Positions 35,559-44,799 are shown, counted from the stretch's first letter. The stretch: DNA of 64,000 nt from Geotalea sp. SG265 (GCF_022808985.1 NZ_JAKZFT010000001.1:434001-498000), one strand, 5' to 3'. Made by a program: numbers and translations. The notes: generated by a model not told the origin, from the letters alone.

Positions 35559-36857
35559 ATGCCCCGTATCAGCATCACCTGCCCCCATTGCAGGTTCAGG
35601 CGCGAAATGGAGGACACGGCCATCCCGGCGGGAGTAACCAGGGCCACCTGTCCAAAATGCCGGCAGCCCTTTCCCCTGCAAGATGCCATCGAGCATGCGG
35701 CAGCAGTCCCTCAGCCCCCTGCCGAACCGCCGTCGCTGCCAACCATGCCAACCCCGGTCCAGGCTGCCGGTACTGTCCAAACCTCCCCCTCCCGCCCCCG
35801 GATGCTCCGCTTTTCCTTCACCGGCACCGCCCGGGAGTATTTCGGTATCTGGATCGTCAACACGCTGCTCAAGATCATCACCCTAGGCATCTATTCGGCC
35901 TGGGCCAAGGTCCGCAAGCGCCGCTACTTCTATGGCAACACCTTGCTCAACAACACCGCCTTCGAATACATGGCCGATCCCTTGGCCCTGTTCAAGGGAT
36001 GGCTGCTGGCCGCCGTCTTCTTCATCCTTTATTCCATCGGCACCAACGTCAACCCCATCCTTGCCGCCACGCTCGGCTTAATCTTTTTTTTCACCATGCC
36101 CTGGCTGATCGTCCGTTCCCGCATCTTCAACATGCGCAACTCCGCTCACCGCAATATCCGCTTCACCTTCCAGCCCAGCTACAGGGAAGCCTACCTGGTC
36201 TTCGCAGGGCTGCCGTTCCTCGTGCCCGTCACCCTAGGAATAATCGCCCCGTACATGGTCTACCGGCAGAAGAAATTCTTCATAGAAAACAGCGGTTACG
36301 GCCGAAATCGCTGCAGCTTCGATGCAACGGTCAAGGACTTTTACCTGCTCTTCATCAAGGCTGCGGGCCTGGCACTCCTGGTCGTCGCCGTTCTTGCCGT
36401 CTGCGGCTTCGTCTTCTCCACCGTCTTCCGCGATCTCATCCCCCTCTTCGTCGATGGCAGCAGTGCGGGGAAAAAGACCATGCAAAAGGGCTTCATCGCC
36501 ATCTTCTTTGCCGTCATCATCGGCATGAACTTTATTTACCTATTCTTCACCATCTATGTACAGACCGCCCTCGCCAACCTGACCTGGCAAGGAACCCGCA
36601 TCAGGAACAGCCGCTTTTCCAGTACGCTCCGGGTGCGGGACATGGCTTGGCTCTATATATCCAGTGCCGTGGCTATCCTCTGCTCCCTGGGACTTCTCAT
36701 TCCATGGGCATCCATCAGGATTACCCGCTACCGCTTCGAAAACCTCTCCCTCCTGATGAAAGACGACCCGGAATCGTTTCTCGGCTGGGGGCATGCCGGT
36801 GTCGGTGCTGCCGGAGAGGAAATCGGCGATATGTTTGGCATCGATGTCGGCCTATGA
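35559..36857 (+). CDS. YjgN-family (DUF898) membrane protein with zinc-ribbon N-terminus
   Basis: 432 aa. Residues 1-42 form an MJ0042-like zinc finger (CPHCRF...ATCPKCRQPF), followed by a proline-rich linker. The DUF898 domain follows: RFSFTGTAREYFGIWIVNTL and LGIYSAWAKVRKRRYFYGNT, then about six membrane helices ending at about residue 390. Function unknown; the E. coli homologue is YjgN. It overlaps the M48 peptidase gene by ATGA, and the two are often neighbours in proteobacteria, suggesting a joint role at the membrane. Confidence 0.88.
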   Translation: MPRISITCPHCRFRREMEDTAIPAGVTRATCPKCRQPFPLQDAIEHAAAVPQPPAEPPSLPTMPTPVQAAGTVQTSPSRPRMLRFSFTGTAREYFGIWIVNTLLKIITLGIYSAWAKVRKRRYFYGNTLLNNTAFEYMADPLALFKGWLLAAVFFILYSIGTNVNPILAATLGLIFFFTMPWLIVRSRIFNMRNSAHRNIRFTFQPSYREAYLVFAGLPFLVPVTLGIIAPYMVYRQKKFFIENSGYGRNRCSFDATVKDFYLLFIKAAGLALLVVAVLAVCGFVFSTVFRDLIPLFVDGSSAGKKTMQKGFIAIFFAVIIGMNFIYLFFTIYVQTALANLTWQGTRIRNSRFSSTLRVRDMAWLYISSAVAILCSLGLLIPWASIRITRYRFENLSLLMKDDPESFLGWGHAGVGAAGEEIGDMFGIDVGL

Positions 36858-37894
36858 TGGAACTGCGCGGCCACTATTATGATGGCAAAAGCTCCATGCG
36901 CCGTACGGTGATTCTGACCCGTGACGGCAATGATCTCGTCCTTTCGGGCGAGGGAGTGGAGAAACGCTTTCCCGTCGATTCGGTCAAGGTGTCGCCACCG
37001 CTCGGCAATGTCCGCCGCACAGTGCGTTTTACCGACGGAGCCCTCTGCGAGATCCTCGACGACCGCCATTTTGGAAAGGTCCTCGGCGACAGCAGACAAC
37101 CAATACAACGCTTCATCAGCCGCTGGGAGCGCAATCTGCCCATGGTCCTGGCGGCCCTGGTCCTGACCATTGCCGCCATCGCCGGTTTCATCAAATACGG
37201 CGTTCCGCTCCTCACCAAACAGGTGGTCCAGGCCATCCCACAGGCCTCGGAAGTGCAACTGGGAAAAGAATCCCTCGAATTCCTCGACAAGCACCTCATG
37301 GAGCCCTCCAGGCTCCCCTCTGACCGGCGGCAGCGGATTGCCTCCCTTTTCAGTGAAATGAAGAAAAAGCTGCCCCGGGCGCAGCACTATCACCTGGAAT
37401 TCCGCGCCAGCAAAGCAATCGGCGCCAACGCCTTCGCCCTTCCCGGTGGCATCATCGTCGTCACCGACGGCATGGTGGAGCTGGCCCGAAACGATGAGGA
37501 ACTGGAAGGGGTCCTGGCCCACGAGGCGGGACACCAGCATGCCCGCCATGCCCTGCGCCACGTGCTGCAAAGCACCGGCAGTGGCCTTCTCATCGCCGCC
37601 GTCACCGGCGACATAACCTCCATCACCACCCTTTCCGCCACGCTCCCCACGACACTGGTCAACGCCGGGTACTCCAGGGAATTCGAGAACGAGGCGGATG
37701 ATGCCGCCGTCGCCTACCTGACGGCACAGGGAATCCACCCCCGGGTCTATGCGGGCATGCTCGCCAGGCTCCAGGCGGATCATGACAAGAAGGCAGGCGG
37801 AACCGGGAACCGCGTCTGGACCCCTGCCGACCTCTTCGCCACCCATCCTTCAACGTCGGAACGGATGCGGCGCGTCCTGGGACTGGAGAAGTGA
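36854..37894 (+). CDS. M48-family membrane metallopeptidase
   Basis: 346 aa from ATG 36854, overlapping the DUF898 stop. One membrane helix (MVLAALVLTIAAIAGFIKYG, about 96-115) follows a small cytoplasmic N-terminal region. The peptidase domain has the zinc motif VLAHEAGHQHARHAL (HExxH variant HEAGH) and the third ligand region REFENEADDAAVAYL. The C-terminal ATHPSTSERMRRV is the usual M48 end. Related to HtpX and BepA but with a different N-terminus; the active domain is probably periplasmic. Substrate unknown. Confidence 0.9.
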   Translation: MMELRGHYYDGKSSMRRTVILTRDGNDLVLSGEGVEKRFPVDSVKVSPPLGNVRRTVRFTDGALCEILDDRHFGKVLGDSRQPIQRFISRWERNLPMVLAALVLTIAAIAGFIKYGVPLLTKQVVQAIPQASEVQLGKESLEFLDKHLMEPSRLPSDRRQRIASLFSEMKKKLPRAQHYHLEFRASKAIGANAFALPGGIIVVTDGMVELARNDEELEGVLAHEAGHQHARHALRHVLQSTGSGLLIAAVTGDITSITTLSATLPTTLVNAGYSREFENEADDAAVAYLTAQGIHPRVYAGMLARLQADHDKKAGGTGNRVWTPADLFATHPSTSERMRRVLGLEK

Positions 37895-37924
37895 TGATTT
37901 GTCGAAATTAACGTGGTGCGGCAG

Positions 37925-37953
37925 TTGACTTCCCGCGAGGCGATGATTAGCTT
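37925..37953 (+). promoter_or_regulatory. Possible sigma-70 promoter for lon
   Basis: TTGACT (37925-37930), 17 bases, TAGCTT (37948-37953), 25 bases before the ATG. The -10 match is weak. Confidence 0.3.
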
Positions 37954-37977
37954 TTGCCTACAAGGAAAGGAGCTAGC

Positions 37978-40383
37978 ATGAGCGACCAATCATCCGAAAA
38001 TAAAGACGAAAATGATATCCCGGCCGGAGAGGAGCCAAGCGGGCTGATCCTGGCCAGCGAGGTCCTTCCTGCCGGACTCCCCATAATCCCCCTGCGCCCC
38101 CGCCCTGCATTTCCCGGCCTGCTGATTCCCATGGCAGTCAACGAGCCCCATCAGCTTGCGGCGGTAAAACGGGCCATGGACAGCCCTTCACGCACTATTG
38201 GCCTCGTGCTGGTAAAGGATACGGAAAAACCTGACAGTACCGCAAACCTGCACCAGATCGGCGTGGCTGGCAAGATCGTCAAGGTGATGCATACCGATGA
38301 TGAAAGCGCCCACTTCCTCGTCAACACCCTGGAGCGCTTCACCATCGAGGACCTGAGCGAGCCCCCCGATATTTTTTTCGCCAAGGTCAGATACAGCTAC
38401 GGCACCGAGCTTTCGGTCAATCCCGAGTTGAAGGCTTACTCCATGGCGGTGCTTGCCACCCTCAAGGAACTGATCCAGATCAACCCCCTCTACTCAGAGG
38501 AAATCAAGCTCTTTCTCGGCCGCTCCAGCCTTGACGACCCGGGTCGCCTGGCCGACTTCGCCGCCAACCTCACTTCGGCAGATGGGCAGGAATTGCAGCA
38601 GGTGCTGGAAAGCTTCGATGTGCGCAAGCGGATCGACCTGGTTCTGATCCTCCTGAAAAAGGAGCTGGAGGTTTCCCGCCTGCAGACCAAGATCTCCAAG
38701 CAGATCGAGGAAAAAATCAGCCATCAGCAGCGTGAGTTCTTTCTCCGGGAGCAGCTGAAGGCGATCAAGAAGGAACTCGGCCTTGAAAAGGAAGGAAAAA
38801 CAACCGAGATCGAAAAGTTCGAGGAGCGCCTCAAGGGGCTGAAGCTGAATGGGGAAGCGGAGCGGGCGGTAACCGAGGAGATCGAAAAACTGAGGCTCCT
38901 GGAACCCGCCTCCGCCGAGTACCATGTGACCCGCAATTATCTGGACTGGCTGACCATTCTTCCTTGGGGCAAGTTCAGCAAGGACTCCTACAACCTGGAC
39001 AAGGCGCGCCGTATCCTCAACATGGATCATTACGGCCTGCAGGACGTAAAAGAGCGCATACTTGAATTCATCGCTGTCGGCAAGATGAAAGGAGACATCT
39101 CCGGTTCCATCGTCTGCCTGGTGGGACCTCCCGGCGTCGGCAAGACCTCCGTGGGCAAAAGCATTGCCGATGCCCTTAATCGCACCTTCTATCGATTCTC
39201 ACTGGGGGGGATGCGCGACGAGGCCGAGATCAAGGGGCACCGCCGCACCTACATCGGTGCCATGCCCGGCAAGTTCATCCAAGCCATGAAGAGTGCCGCC
39301 ACCGCCAACCCGGTGCTGATGCTGGACGAGATCGACAAGGTGGGAGCATCGTTCCAGGGTGACCCCGCCTCCGCCCTACTGGAGGTGCTCGATCCGGAAC
39401 AAAATGCCACCTTCCGTGACCACTACCTGGACGTCCCCTTCGACCTGTCCAACGTCCTCTTCATCGCCACCGCCAACCAATTGGACACCATCCCGGCGGC
39501 CCTTCTGGACCGGATGGAGGTGATCCGCCTTTCCGGCTACATTCTGGAGGAAAAGCTGGAAATCGCCCGCCGCTACCTGATTCCCAAGGCGCTCAAGGCA
39601 CACGGGCTGAAGGAAGGCCAGGTGACGATCCGCAAGGAGGCACTGGCCGCGCTTATCGATGGCTGGGCCAGGGAGGCAGGGGTGCGCACCCTGGAGAACC
39701 GCATCAAGAAGATCATGCGCAAGGCGGCCATGGAATTCGCCTCCGGCCGCAACGAAAGCATCGTAGTCGGCAAAAAAGACCTGGTGGAGTTCCTAGGGCA
39801 GCCGGTCTTTACCACCGAAGAGCTCTTTGAGGCGGTGCCTGGCGTCGTCACCGGCCTCGCCTGGACCAGCATGGGGGGAGCCACCCTCCCCATCGAGGCG
39901 ACCGCCATGCCCAGCAAGGGCAAAGGCTTTCGCCAGACCGGGCAATTGGGCAACGTCATGGTGGAAAGCTCGGAGATCGCCTACTCCTACGTCATGGCCC
40001 ATCTCAAGGACTACGGGGCACCCGAGGATTTCTTCGACACCCACTTCGTCCACCTCCACGTTCCGGCCGGAGCCACTCCCAAGGACGGCCCATCCGCCGG
40101 CATCACCATGGCCACGGCACTCATTTCCATGATGACCGGCAAACCGGTGCGGAAAAAACTGGGCATGACCGGCGAGTTCACCCTCACCGGGCGGGTCCTC
40201 CCCATCGGCGGCCTCAGGGAAAAAACCATAGCCGCCCGCCGCGCCGGCCTGAAGACACTCATCTTCCCCGAAGCCAATCGCAAGGATTTCAACGAACTGG
40301 CTGACTACCTCAAGGAAGGGCTGGAGGTGCACTTCGCCCGGGAATATAAGGATGTGTACAAGGTCGCCTTCGGCAAAAAATGA
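37978..40383 (+). CDS. lon: ATP-dependent protease Lon
   Basis: 801 aa from ATG 37978 (ribosome site aaaggagc). Soluble AAA+ protease. The LON N-terminal domain (about 35-235: LPIIPLRPRPAFPGLLIPMA) is followed by a coiled-coil (about 240-300), an AAA+ module with Walker A VGPPGVGKTSVGK and Walker B MLDEIDKV, and the Lon protease domain with catalytic Ser in TPKDGPSAGITMATA and Lys in the LREKTIAARRAG region. A terminator follows at 40411. Confidence 0.97.
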   Translation: MSDQSSENKDENDIPAGEEPSGLILASEVLPAGLPIIPLRPRPAFPGLLIPMAVNEPHQLAAVKRAMDSPSRTIGLVLVKDTEKPDSTANLHQIGVAGKIVKVMHTDDESAHFLVNTLERFTIEDLSEPPDIFFAKVRYSYGTELSVNPELKAYSMAVLATLKELIQINPLYSEEIKLFLGRSSLDDPGRLADFAANLTSADGQELQQVLESFDVRKRIDLVLILLKKELEVSRLQTKISKQIEEKISHQQREFFLREQLKAIKKELGLEKEGKTTEIEKFEERLKGLKLNGEAERAVTEEIEKLRLLEPASAEYHVTRNYLDWLTILPWGKFSKDSYNLDKARRILNMDHYGLQDVKERILEFIAVGKMKGDISGSIVCLVGPPGVGKTSVGKSIADALNRTFYRFSLGGMRDEAEIKGHRRTYIGAMPGKFIQAMKSAATANPVLMLDEIDKVGASFQGDPASALLEVLDPEQNATFRDHYLDVPFDLSNVLFIATANQLDTIPAALLDRMEVIRLSGYILEEKLEIARRYLIPKALKAHGLKEGQVTIRKEALAALIDGWAREAGVRTLENRIKKIMRKAAMEFASGRNESIVVGKKDLVEFLGQPVFTTEELFEAVPGVVTGLAWTSMGGATLPIEATAMPSKGKGFRQTGQLGNVMVESSEIAYSYVMAHLKDYGAPEDFFDTHFVHLHVPAGATPKDGPSAGITMATALISMMTGKPVRKKLGMTGEFTLTGRVLPIGGLREKTIAARRAGLKTLIFPEANRKDFNELADYLKEGLEVHFAREYKDVYKVAFGKK

Positions 40384-40410
40384 CCATAAAAGCCACAGCG
40401 GACAATAGGA

Positions 40411-40449
40411 AAAGCAAAGGATCATCTATTTGGTCCTTTGCTTTTTTTG
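40411..40449 (+). terminator. Intrinsic terminator behind lon
   Basis: agcaaagga (40413-40421) pairs with tcctttgct (40434-40442), followed by seven T. Confidence 0.88.
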
Positions 40450-40736
40450 TTTCCAGATTCCGAAAGATCGGCCAAATGATCGGCCAAAAAAATTAGAAAA
40501 CAAATTAGTTATTTATTTATTCGATGAAATGCGCTACAAAAACATCGGCCACTACATCGGCCAAATATGTCTATGCAACCAATTGCAATGATTTGTTTTC
40601 ACATACTTTATAAATTCCAACTAGCACCCGATTAACCGGCCAAACTATGTCTAACAAGACACGAACTTAGCCTTTAGGTTAATTAAATTTACGAATTTCA
40701 ATATCGGCCAAAGTACCGGCCATATGCGGAGCCACC
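40450..40736 (+). repeat. Array of CGGCCA repeats upstream of fic
   Basis: Seven CGGCCA copies in an AT-rich gap. Six form three direct-repeat pairs, each with exactly 12-base start-to-start spacing: 40469/40481, 40546/40558 and 40705/40717. A single copy sits at 40637. The extended consensus is about atCGGCCAaa. The last pair ends 15 bases before the fic ATG, around the ribosome site. All are in the same orientation. The layout suggests an operator array for a DNA-binding protein. Confidence 0.85.
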
Positions 40737-41951
40737 ATGGAAGATGGTTTCTACACAAGGATTTCAGAAATGGAGCCGATGATGCCTTCCGATGCTACGG
40801 GAGAGTTAGGTGATTTGGCCATTGAGGTGATCCGCAAATCGGCTGCCATCAGCGCCGCTGTTCACCCTCTCACCCAGAGAGGAATCATTGAACTGGTAAG
40901 AAGGATGAACAGCTACTATTCCAATTTAATCGAGGGACATAACACTCATCCTGTAGATATCGACCGCGCCATGCGGGAGGATTTTTCCAAAGATCCAGCA
41001 AAAAGAGCACGGCAACTTGAAAGCAAGGCCCATATAGAGGTGCAGAGATGCATCGAATCCCGCATTGAGAATGCTCCGGAAGTTGTCATTACTAGCAAAA
41101 GCTTTTTGTGCTGGATACATAAAGAATTTTATGAACGGATGCCCGAGGAATATCTTGTCGTACAACGTGCAGATGGAAAAACCGAAAAAGTGGTTCCCGG
41201 GGAAACAAGGAAATTGGAGGTTGCGGTGGGGCGGCATTTGCCGCCCAAATCGGAGTACCTGAACGCATTTATGAAAAGATTCGAAGACGTCTACGATCCT
41301 CACCGGCTGAAAGGGCTAAACCAGGTTATTACAACGGCAGCCTCCCATCACCGGCTTGCATGGATTCATCCCTTCTTGGATGGCAATGGGCGAGTTACTC
41401 GTCTTTTGACCCATGCATATCTTAAAACGGCAAAAATAGATGGTCACGGGTTGTGGACGGTTTCCCGAGGCTTCGCAAGAAACCGCGAACAATATCTGGC
41501 TGCATTGGCCGGAGCAGACCAACCCCGCAGAGGAGACCTGGATGGCCGAGGGAACTTGACACAAGCAGGATTGCTCGGATTCTGTAAATTTTTCCTCAAA
41601 ACTGCCATTGACCAAATTGACTTTATGGCAGCCCTTTTGGACCTGGATGGCATGCAGAAAAGAATTCAGGCGGTTGTCGATCGTAAAGTTTCTTTTGGTG
41701 AATTGAGACCCGAAGCTGGTCATTTGTTGAGAGATGTATTTTTACGAGGAGAAATACCCCGAGGAGAAATACCCCGCATCATCGGAATGCCGGAACGCTC
41801 GGCGCGCCGGGTGGCCAGCAGTCTGCTAGAAAAAGGCTATTTGGTCTCCGGCTCGGGAAAGGGACCGGTAATGCTCGGTTTCCCAGCATCGATGGTGGGG
41901 TATTATTTCCCTCGCCTGTACCCAGAGGGAGTGGAGGCAAGCCTTGAGTAG
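40737..41951 (+). CDS. Class II Fic-family protein with C-terminal winged HTH
   Basis: 404 aa. Fic enzymes transfer AMP (or related groups) from nucleotides to proteins. The catalytic motif is complete: HPFLDGNGRVTRL (about residues 217-229). An N-terminal inhibitory helix carries SNLIEG (about 61-66), fitting the (S/T)xxxE(G/N) motif, so it is a self-inhibited class II member. The C-terminus (LRGEIPRGEIPRIIGMPERS...ARRVASSLLEKGYLV) is a winged HTH. The RGEIP unit is encoded by a perfect 15-base tandem duplication (41746-41775). Base composition is AT-richer than neighbours, suggesting transfer. Target unknown. Confidence 0.9.
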   Translation: MEDGFYTRISEMEPMMPSDATGELGDLAIEVIRKSAAISAAVHPLTQRGIIELVRRMNSYYSNLIEGHNTHPVDIDRAMREDFSKDPAKRARQLESKAHIEVQRCIESRIENAPEVVITSKSFLCWIHKEFYERMPEEYLVVQRADGKTEKVVPGETRKLEVAVGRHLPPKSEYLNAFMKRFEDVYDPHRLKGLNQVITTAASHHRLAWIHPFLDGNGRVTRLLTHAYLKTAKIDGHGLWTVSRGFARNREQYLAALAGADQPRRGDLDGRGNLTQAGLLGFCKFFLKTAIDQIDFMAALLDLDGMQKRIQAVVDRKVSFGELRPEAGHLLRDVFLRGEIPRGEIPRIIGMPERSARRVASSLLEKGYLVSGSGKGPVMLGFPASMVGYYFPRLYPEGVEASLE

Positions 41952-42132
41952 GGTTTGATAAGCTTTTGTCCATTGTGCTTTTTTGGCATCTATCTATACA
42001 TACAAAAGGGGAAAGAATCCGTATTTGTCCTGGCTGCCCAAATGCCTCTGTGCCTAAACTCTTGAGCATGGAGCAATTGTAACCTATGAACTCGTAGATA
42101 AAATCCATTGTGGAAATGTGGTATATAGGAAC

Positions 42133-42164
42133 AAAGCCGCACCACGGGAGCGGCTTTTAATTTT
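42133..42164 (+). terminator. Intrinsic terminator between fic and the next gene
   Basis: aaagccgc (42133-42140) pairs with gcggcttt (42150-42157), followed by an AT-rich T-run. The rest of the 41952-42166 gap is AT-rich with no visible gene. Confidence 0.65.
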
Positions 42165-42232
42165 GTGTGAAAGCTGGTAATAGTACTATTGGAGTGCTAT
42201 TAAAGAGAGCTGAATCAAACGGAGCAACTTTC

Positions 42233-42589
42233 ATGGGCATAGGATCGATTCTGGGAACGGCCGCCCGCGGCGTGGCCTGGGGACAGTTGGCAAATGCGGC
42301 GCTGCAGTATGGGCCCGAGATAGTCAAAAAGATCAGGGAGCGGCGCCAAACGCACCCGGCGACGGAATATGACGGTGCCACCATCGAACAGCTGCAGGGG
42401 CGCATCGAGGAGTTGGAAACGGCTCTGGCGAGACAGCAGGAACTGACCGCAGAGCAGGCACGGACCATCGCCACCCTGGAGGATGCAGCCAGGACGCTGC
42501 AGGCACGGGTGCGGCGGGCCACTATCATCGGTGCGGTGCTCGGGCTTGCTGTCGTTACCCTGCTCATCGTCCTGCTGATGCGGCTGTAA
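42233..42589 (+). CDS. Small coiled-coil membrane protein, unknown function
   Basis: 118 aa from ATG 42233 (MGIGSILGTAARGVAWGQLA), with an acggag ribosome site; an upstream ATG (42167) in frame lacks one. A Gly/Ala-rich amphipathic N-terminus is followed by a heptad coiled-coil (TIEQLQGRIEELETALARQQ through LEDAARTLQARV) and one C-terminal membrane helix (IIGAVLGLAVVTLLIVLLMR). The layout suggests a tail-anchored protein. Not a family I recognise. It lies 25 bases before a NUDIX gene. Confidence 0.7.
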   Translation: MGIGSILGTAARGVAWGQLANAALQYGPEIVKKIRERRQTHPATEYDGATIEQLQGRIEELETALARQQELTAEQARTIATLEDAARTLQARVRRATIIGAVLGLAVVTLLIVLLMRL

Positions 42590-42614
42590 AAGAAGGCACG
42601 GACGGAGATCACCC

Positions 42615-43157
42615 ATGCCCAATCGCCCCGCCGAGGCCGAGCATATCCGCCACTGTCCCCGTTGCGCCGCGCCCTCGCTCTCCTGGCTCAGTGAAAAAAA
42701 TTTCCGCTGTAGCGCCTGCGGCTTTACCCTCTTCCTCAATGTGGCAGCAGCAGTCGGAGTGATCATGGAATGCCAGGGCAAGCTGCTCTTCGGCGTCCGA
42801 AAAAATGATCCGGGCAAAGGGATGCTCGACCTCCCCGGAGGATTCGTCGATCCAGAGGAGAACGCCGAGGAGTGCGCCCGACGGGAAGTGCGGGAGGAAA
42901 CCGGCATCGACATCCCCCCGGCCTCCTATTTCATGTCACTCCCCAACAGCTATCACTACCGGGACATCACCTACAGCACCCTCGATCTGGTCTATACCGT
43001 AAGTTTTGACCAGCCCCCCCCCATGCGGGCAGCCGACGATCTGATCGACCTGCTTTGGATACTCCGGGGAAAAATAGATCTCGACAGTATCGCCTTTCCC
43101 TCCCTGCGGGAGGCGGTGAGGCGCTACCTTTTGCAGCCAACCGCCCCACTGGTATAA
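42615..43157 (+). CDS. NUDIX hydrolase with zinc-ribbon
   Basis: 180 aa. N-terminal zinc-ribbon CPRC...CSAC (about residues 15-38), as in NADH pyrophosphatase NudC and related proteins, then a NUDIX domain with a complete box: GGFVDPEENAEECARREVRE followed by ETGI. The following CMSLPNSYHYRDITYSTLDL-like stretch (FMSLPNSYHYRDITYS) is common in NUDIX enzymes of unassigned substrate. Shorter than NudC, so the substrate is uncertain. Followed by a methyltransferase. Confidence 0.88.
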   Translation: MPNRPAEAEHIRHCPRCAAPSLSWLSEKNFRCSACGFTLFLNVAAAVGVIMECQGKLLFGVRKNDPGKGMLDLPGGFVDPEENAEECARREVREETGIDIPPASYFMSLPNSYHYRDITYSTLDLVYTVSFDQPPPMRAADDLIDLLWILRGKIDLDSIAFPSLREAVRRYLLQPTAPLV

Positions 43158-43191
43158 TTCCTCAGACATCCATTCCAAGCGGAGGTTACCA

Positions 43192-44199
43192 ATGGAAGAG
43201 AAAAACTGGAACCCGGCCGACCTGCTGCAGCTCTCCGGCGGCTACTGGAGCACCTGCGCCCTCCATGCCGGAGTAAAGCTCGATGTCTTTACCCGCCTTG
43301 CAGGCGAACCACGACCTGCCGGAGAACTGGCCGGCGAGATAAATGCCGATGCACGAGGCCTCGCCATGCTCCTTGACGCCCTGGCCTCCCTGGGCCTGCT
43401 GGCAAAGGAGCAGGGCATCTATCGCGCCACCCCCTTCGCCGAACAATTCCTCAGCAAGGACTCTCCCCAGTACCTGGGACACATCATTCTCCACCATCAC
43501 CATCTCATGGAAAGCTGGGCGCACCTGGACCAGGCGGTAACAAGCGGCACCCCGATCAGCCGGCGGGTCTCCCATGAGGCTGGAGAAGAGGAACGGGAAA
43601 GCTTCGAGATGGGGATGTTCAACCTGGCCATGATGCTGGCGCCGAAGATCGTCCCCAACATCGACCTTTCAGGGCGCAGGCGCCTGCTGGATCTTGGGGG
43701 TGGGCCGGGCACCTATGCCATCCATTTCTGCCTGCAAAACCCAAGGCTCACCGCCGTTATCTACGACCTTCCCACCACCCGTCCCTTTGCCGAAAAGACC
43801 ATCGCCCGCTTCGGCCTTGCCGACCGCATTGCCTTCCAACCGGGTGATTTCATCACGGACAGCATCGAAGGGAGCTTTGACGTTGCCTGGCTGTCCCACA
43901 TTCTCCACAGCGAAGGACCGGAAGGGTGCGCCGTCCTGCTGAGCAAGGCGATCGCCTCCCTGGAACCGGGAGGGCTGATCCTCATCCAGGAATTCATCCT
44001 CAACGACGCCAAGGACGGCCCGGTCTTTCCGGCCCTCTTCTCCATGAACATGCTCCTGGGTACCCCCCGCGGGCAGGCCTATGGAGAAAAAGAGATTACG
44101 GAAATGCTCAAGGCGGCCGGTGCCAAAGAGGTCCGACGTCTGCCCATGGATCTTCCCAATGGTGCCGGCATCATCGCCGGGGTAGTCGCGGAGAAATAG
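43192..44199 (+). CDS. SAM-dependent O-methyltransferase-like protein
   Basis: 335 aa. The N-terminal dimerisation/winged-helix region (LQLSGGYWSTCALHAGVKLD, VFTRLAGEPRPAGELA) is like that of the hydroxyneurosterol/acetylserotonin-type O-methyltransferases. The SAM-binding motif I is RLLDLGGGPGTYAIHF (about residue 163) and the post-motif FDVAWLSHILHSEGPE. Substrate unknown. The stop is immediately followed by the next start (zero gap), so it is co-translated with the SGNH lipoprotein. Confidence 0.88.
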   Translation: MEEKNWNPADLLQLSGGYWSTCALHAGVKLDVFTRLAGEPRPAGELAGEINADARGLAMLLDALASLGLLAKEQGIYRATPFAEQFLSKDSPQYLGHIILHHHHLMESWAHLDQAVTSGTPISRRVSHEAGEEERESFEMGMFNLAMMLAPKIVPNIDLSGRRRLLDLGGGPGTYAIHFCLQNPRLTAVIYDLPTTRPFAEKTIARFGLADRIAFQPGDFITDSIEGSFDVAWLSHILHSEGPEGCAVLLSKAIASLEPGGLILIQEFILNDAKDGPVFPALFSMNMLLGTPRGQAYGEKEITEMLKAAGAKEVRRLPMDLPNGAGIIAGVVAEK

Positions 44200-44799
44200 A
44201 TGCGTTTTCTGCCGTTGCTCGTGATGCTCTTTCTTCTGGGCGGTTGCTCACGGGGAGAACAGCTGCCCAGGCTGCCGGCCGACGGGGTCATTCTCGCCTT
44301 CGGCGACAGCATTACCTACGGCACGGGTGCAGCCGCCGGTGAAGGTTATCCTGCGGTGCTGGAACGGCTGACGGGACGGAAGGTGGTCAATGGAGGGATT
44401 CCGAGTGAGGTGACGGCGGAGGGACTGCAGCGGCTGCCGGAGCTTTTGGAGCAGGTGCAGCCGAAGATGGTGATCATCTGCGAAGGGGGCAACGACATGA
44501 TCCGCCGCCTTCCCCATGGAGAGATCGCCACCAACCTGCGGCAGATGGTACGGCTGGTAAAGGAAAAGGGGGCAATTCCGCTCCTGGTGAGCGTGCCGGC
44601 ACTGGATCTTTCATTTGCTCCGCCCGAATTCTATGGCGAGATTGCCAGGGAGGCGCACATCCCATGGGAAGAAAAAACGCTCACCCGCATCCTCACCAGT
44701 CGATCTCTCAAGTCCGACCCCATCCATCCAAATGCTGCCGGTTACCGGAAGCTGGCCGAAGGACTGGCACAGCTTCTCCACGAAGGGGGAGCCATCTGA
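44200..44799 (+). CDS. SGNH/GDSL-family esterase lipoprotein
   Basis: 199 aa. Lipoprotein signal: MRFLPLLVMLFLLGGC, lipobox LGGC. SGNH hydrolase blocks are in order: ILAFGDSITYGTGA (Ser), KVVNGGIPSE (Gly), CEGGNDMI (Asn) and SDPIHPNAAGYRKL (Asp/His). TesA-like acyl-ester hydrolysis on the outer or inner membrane is expected. It follows the methyltransferase directly. Confidence 0.9.
   Translation: MRFLPLLVMLFLLGGCSRGEQLPRLPADGVILAFGDSITYGTGAAAGEGYPAVLERLTGRKVVNGGIPSEVTAEGLQRLPELLEQVQPKMVIICEGGNDMIRRLPHGEIATNLRQMVRLVKEKGAIPLLVSVPALDLSFAPPEFYGEIAREAHIPWEEKTLTRILTSRSLKSDPIHPNAAGYRKLAEGLAQLLHEGGAI

Noticed and set aside
35588-36853. Extension of the M48 peptidase frame through the whole DUF898 gene
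   Set aside because: That part is an arginine/histidine/proline-rich out-of-frame reading of DUF898; the peptidase begins at the ATGA overlap at 36854.
41746-41775. 15-base tandem duplication in fic as evidence of a damaged gene
   Set aside because: The repeat keeps frame and gives RGEIPRGEIP, which fits the usual start of this winged HTH, so the gene is probably intact.
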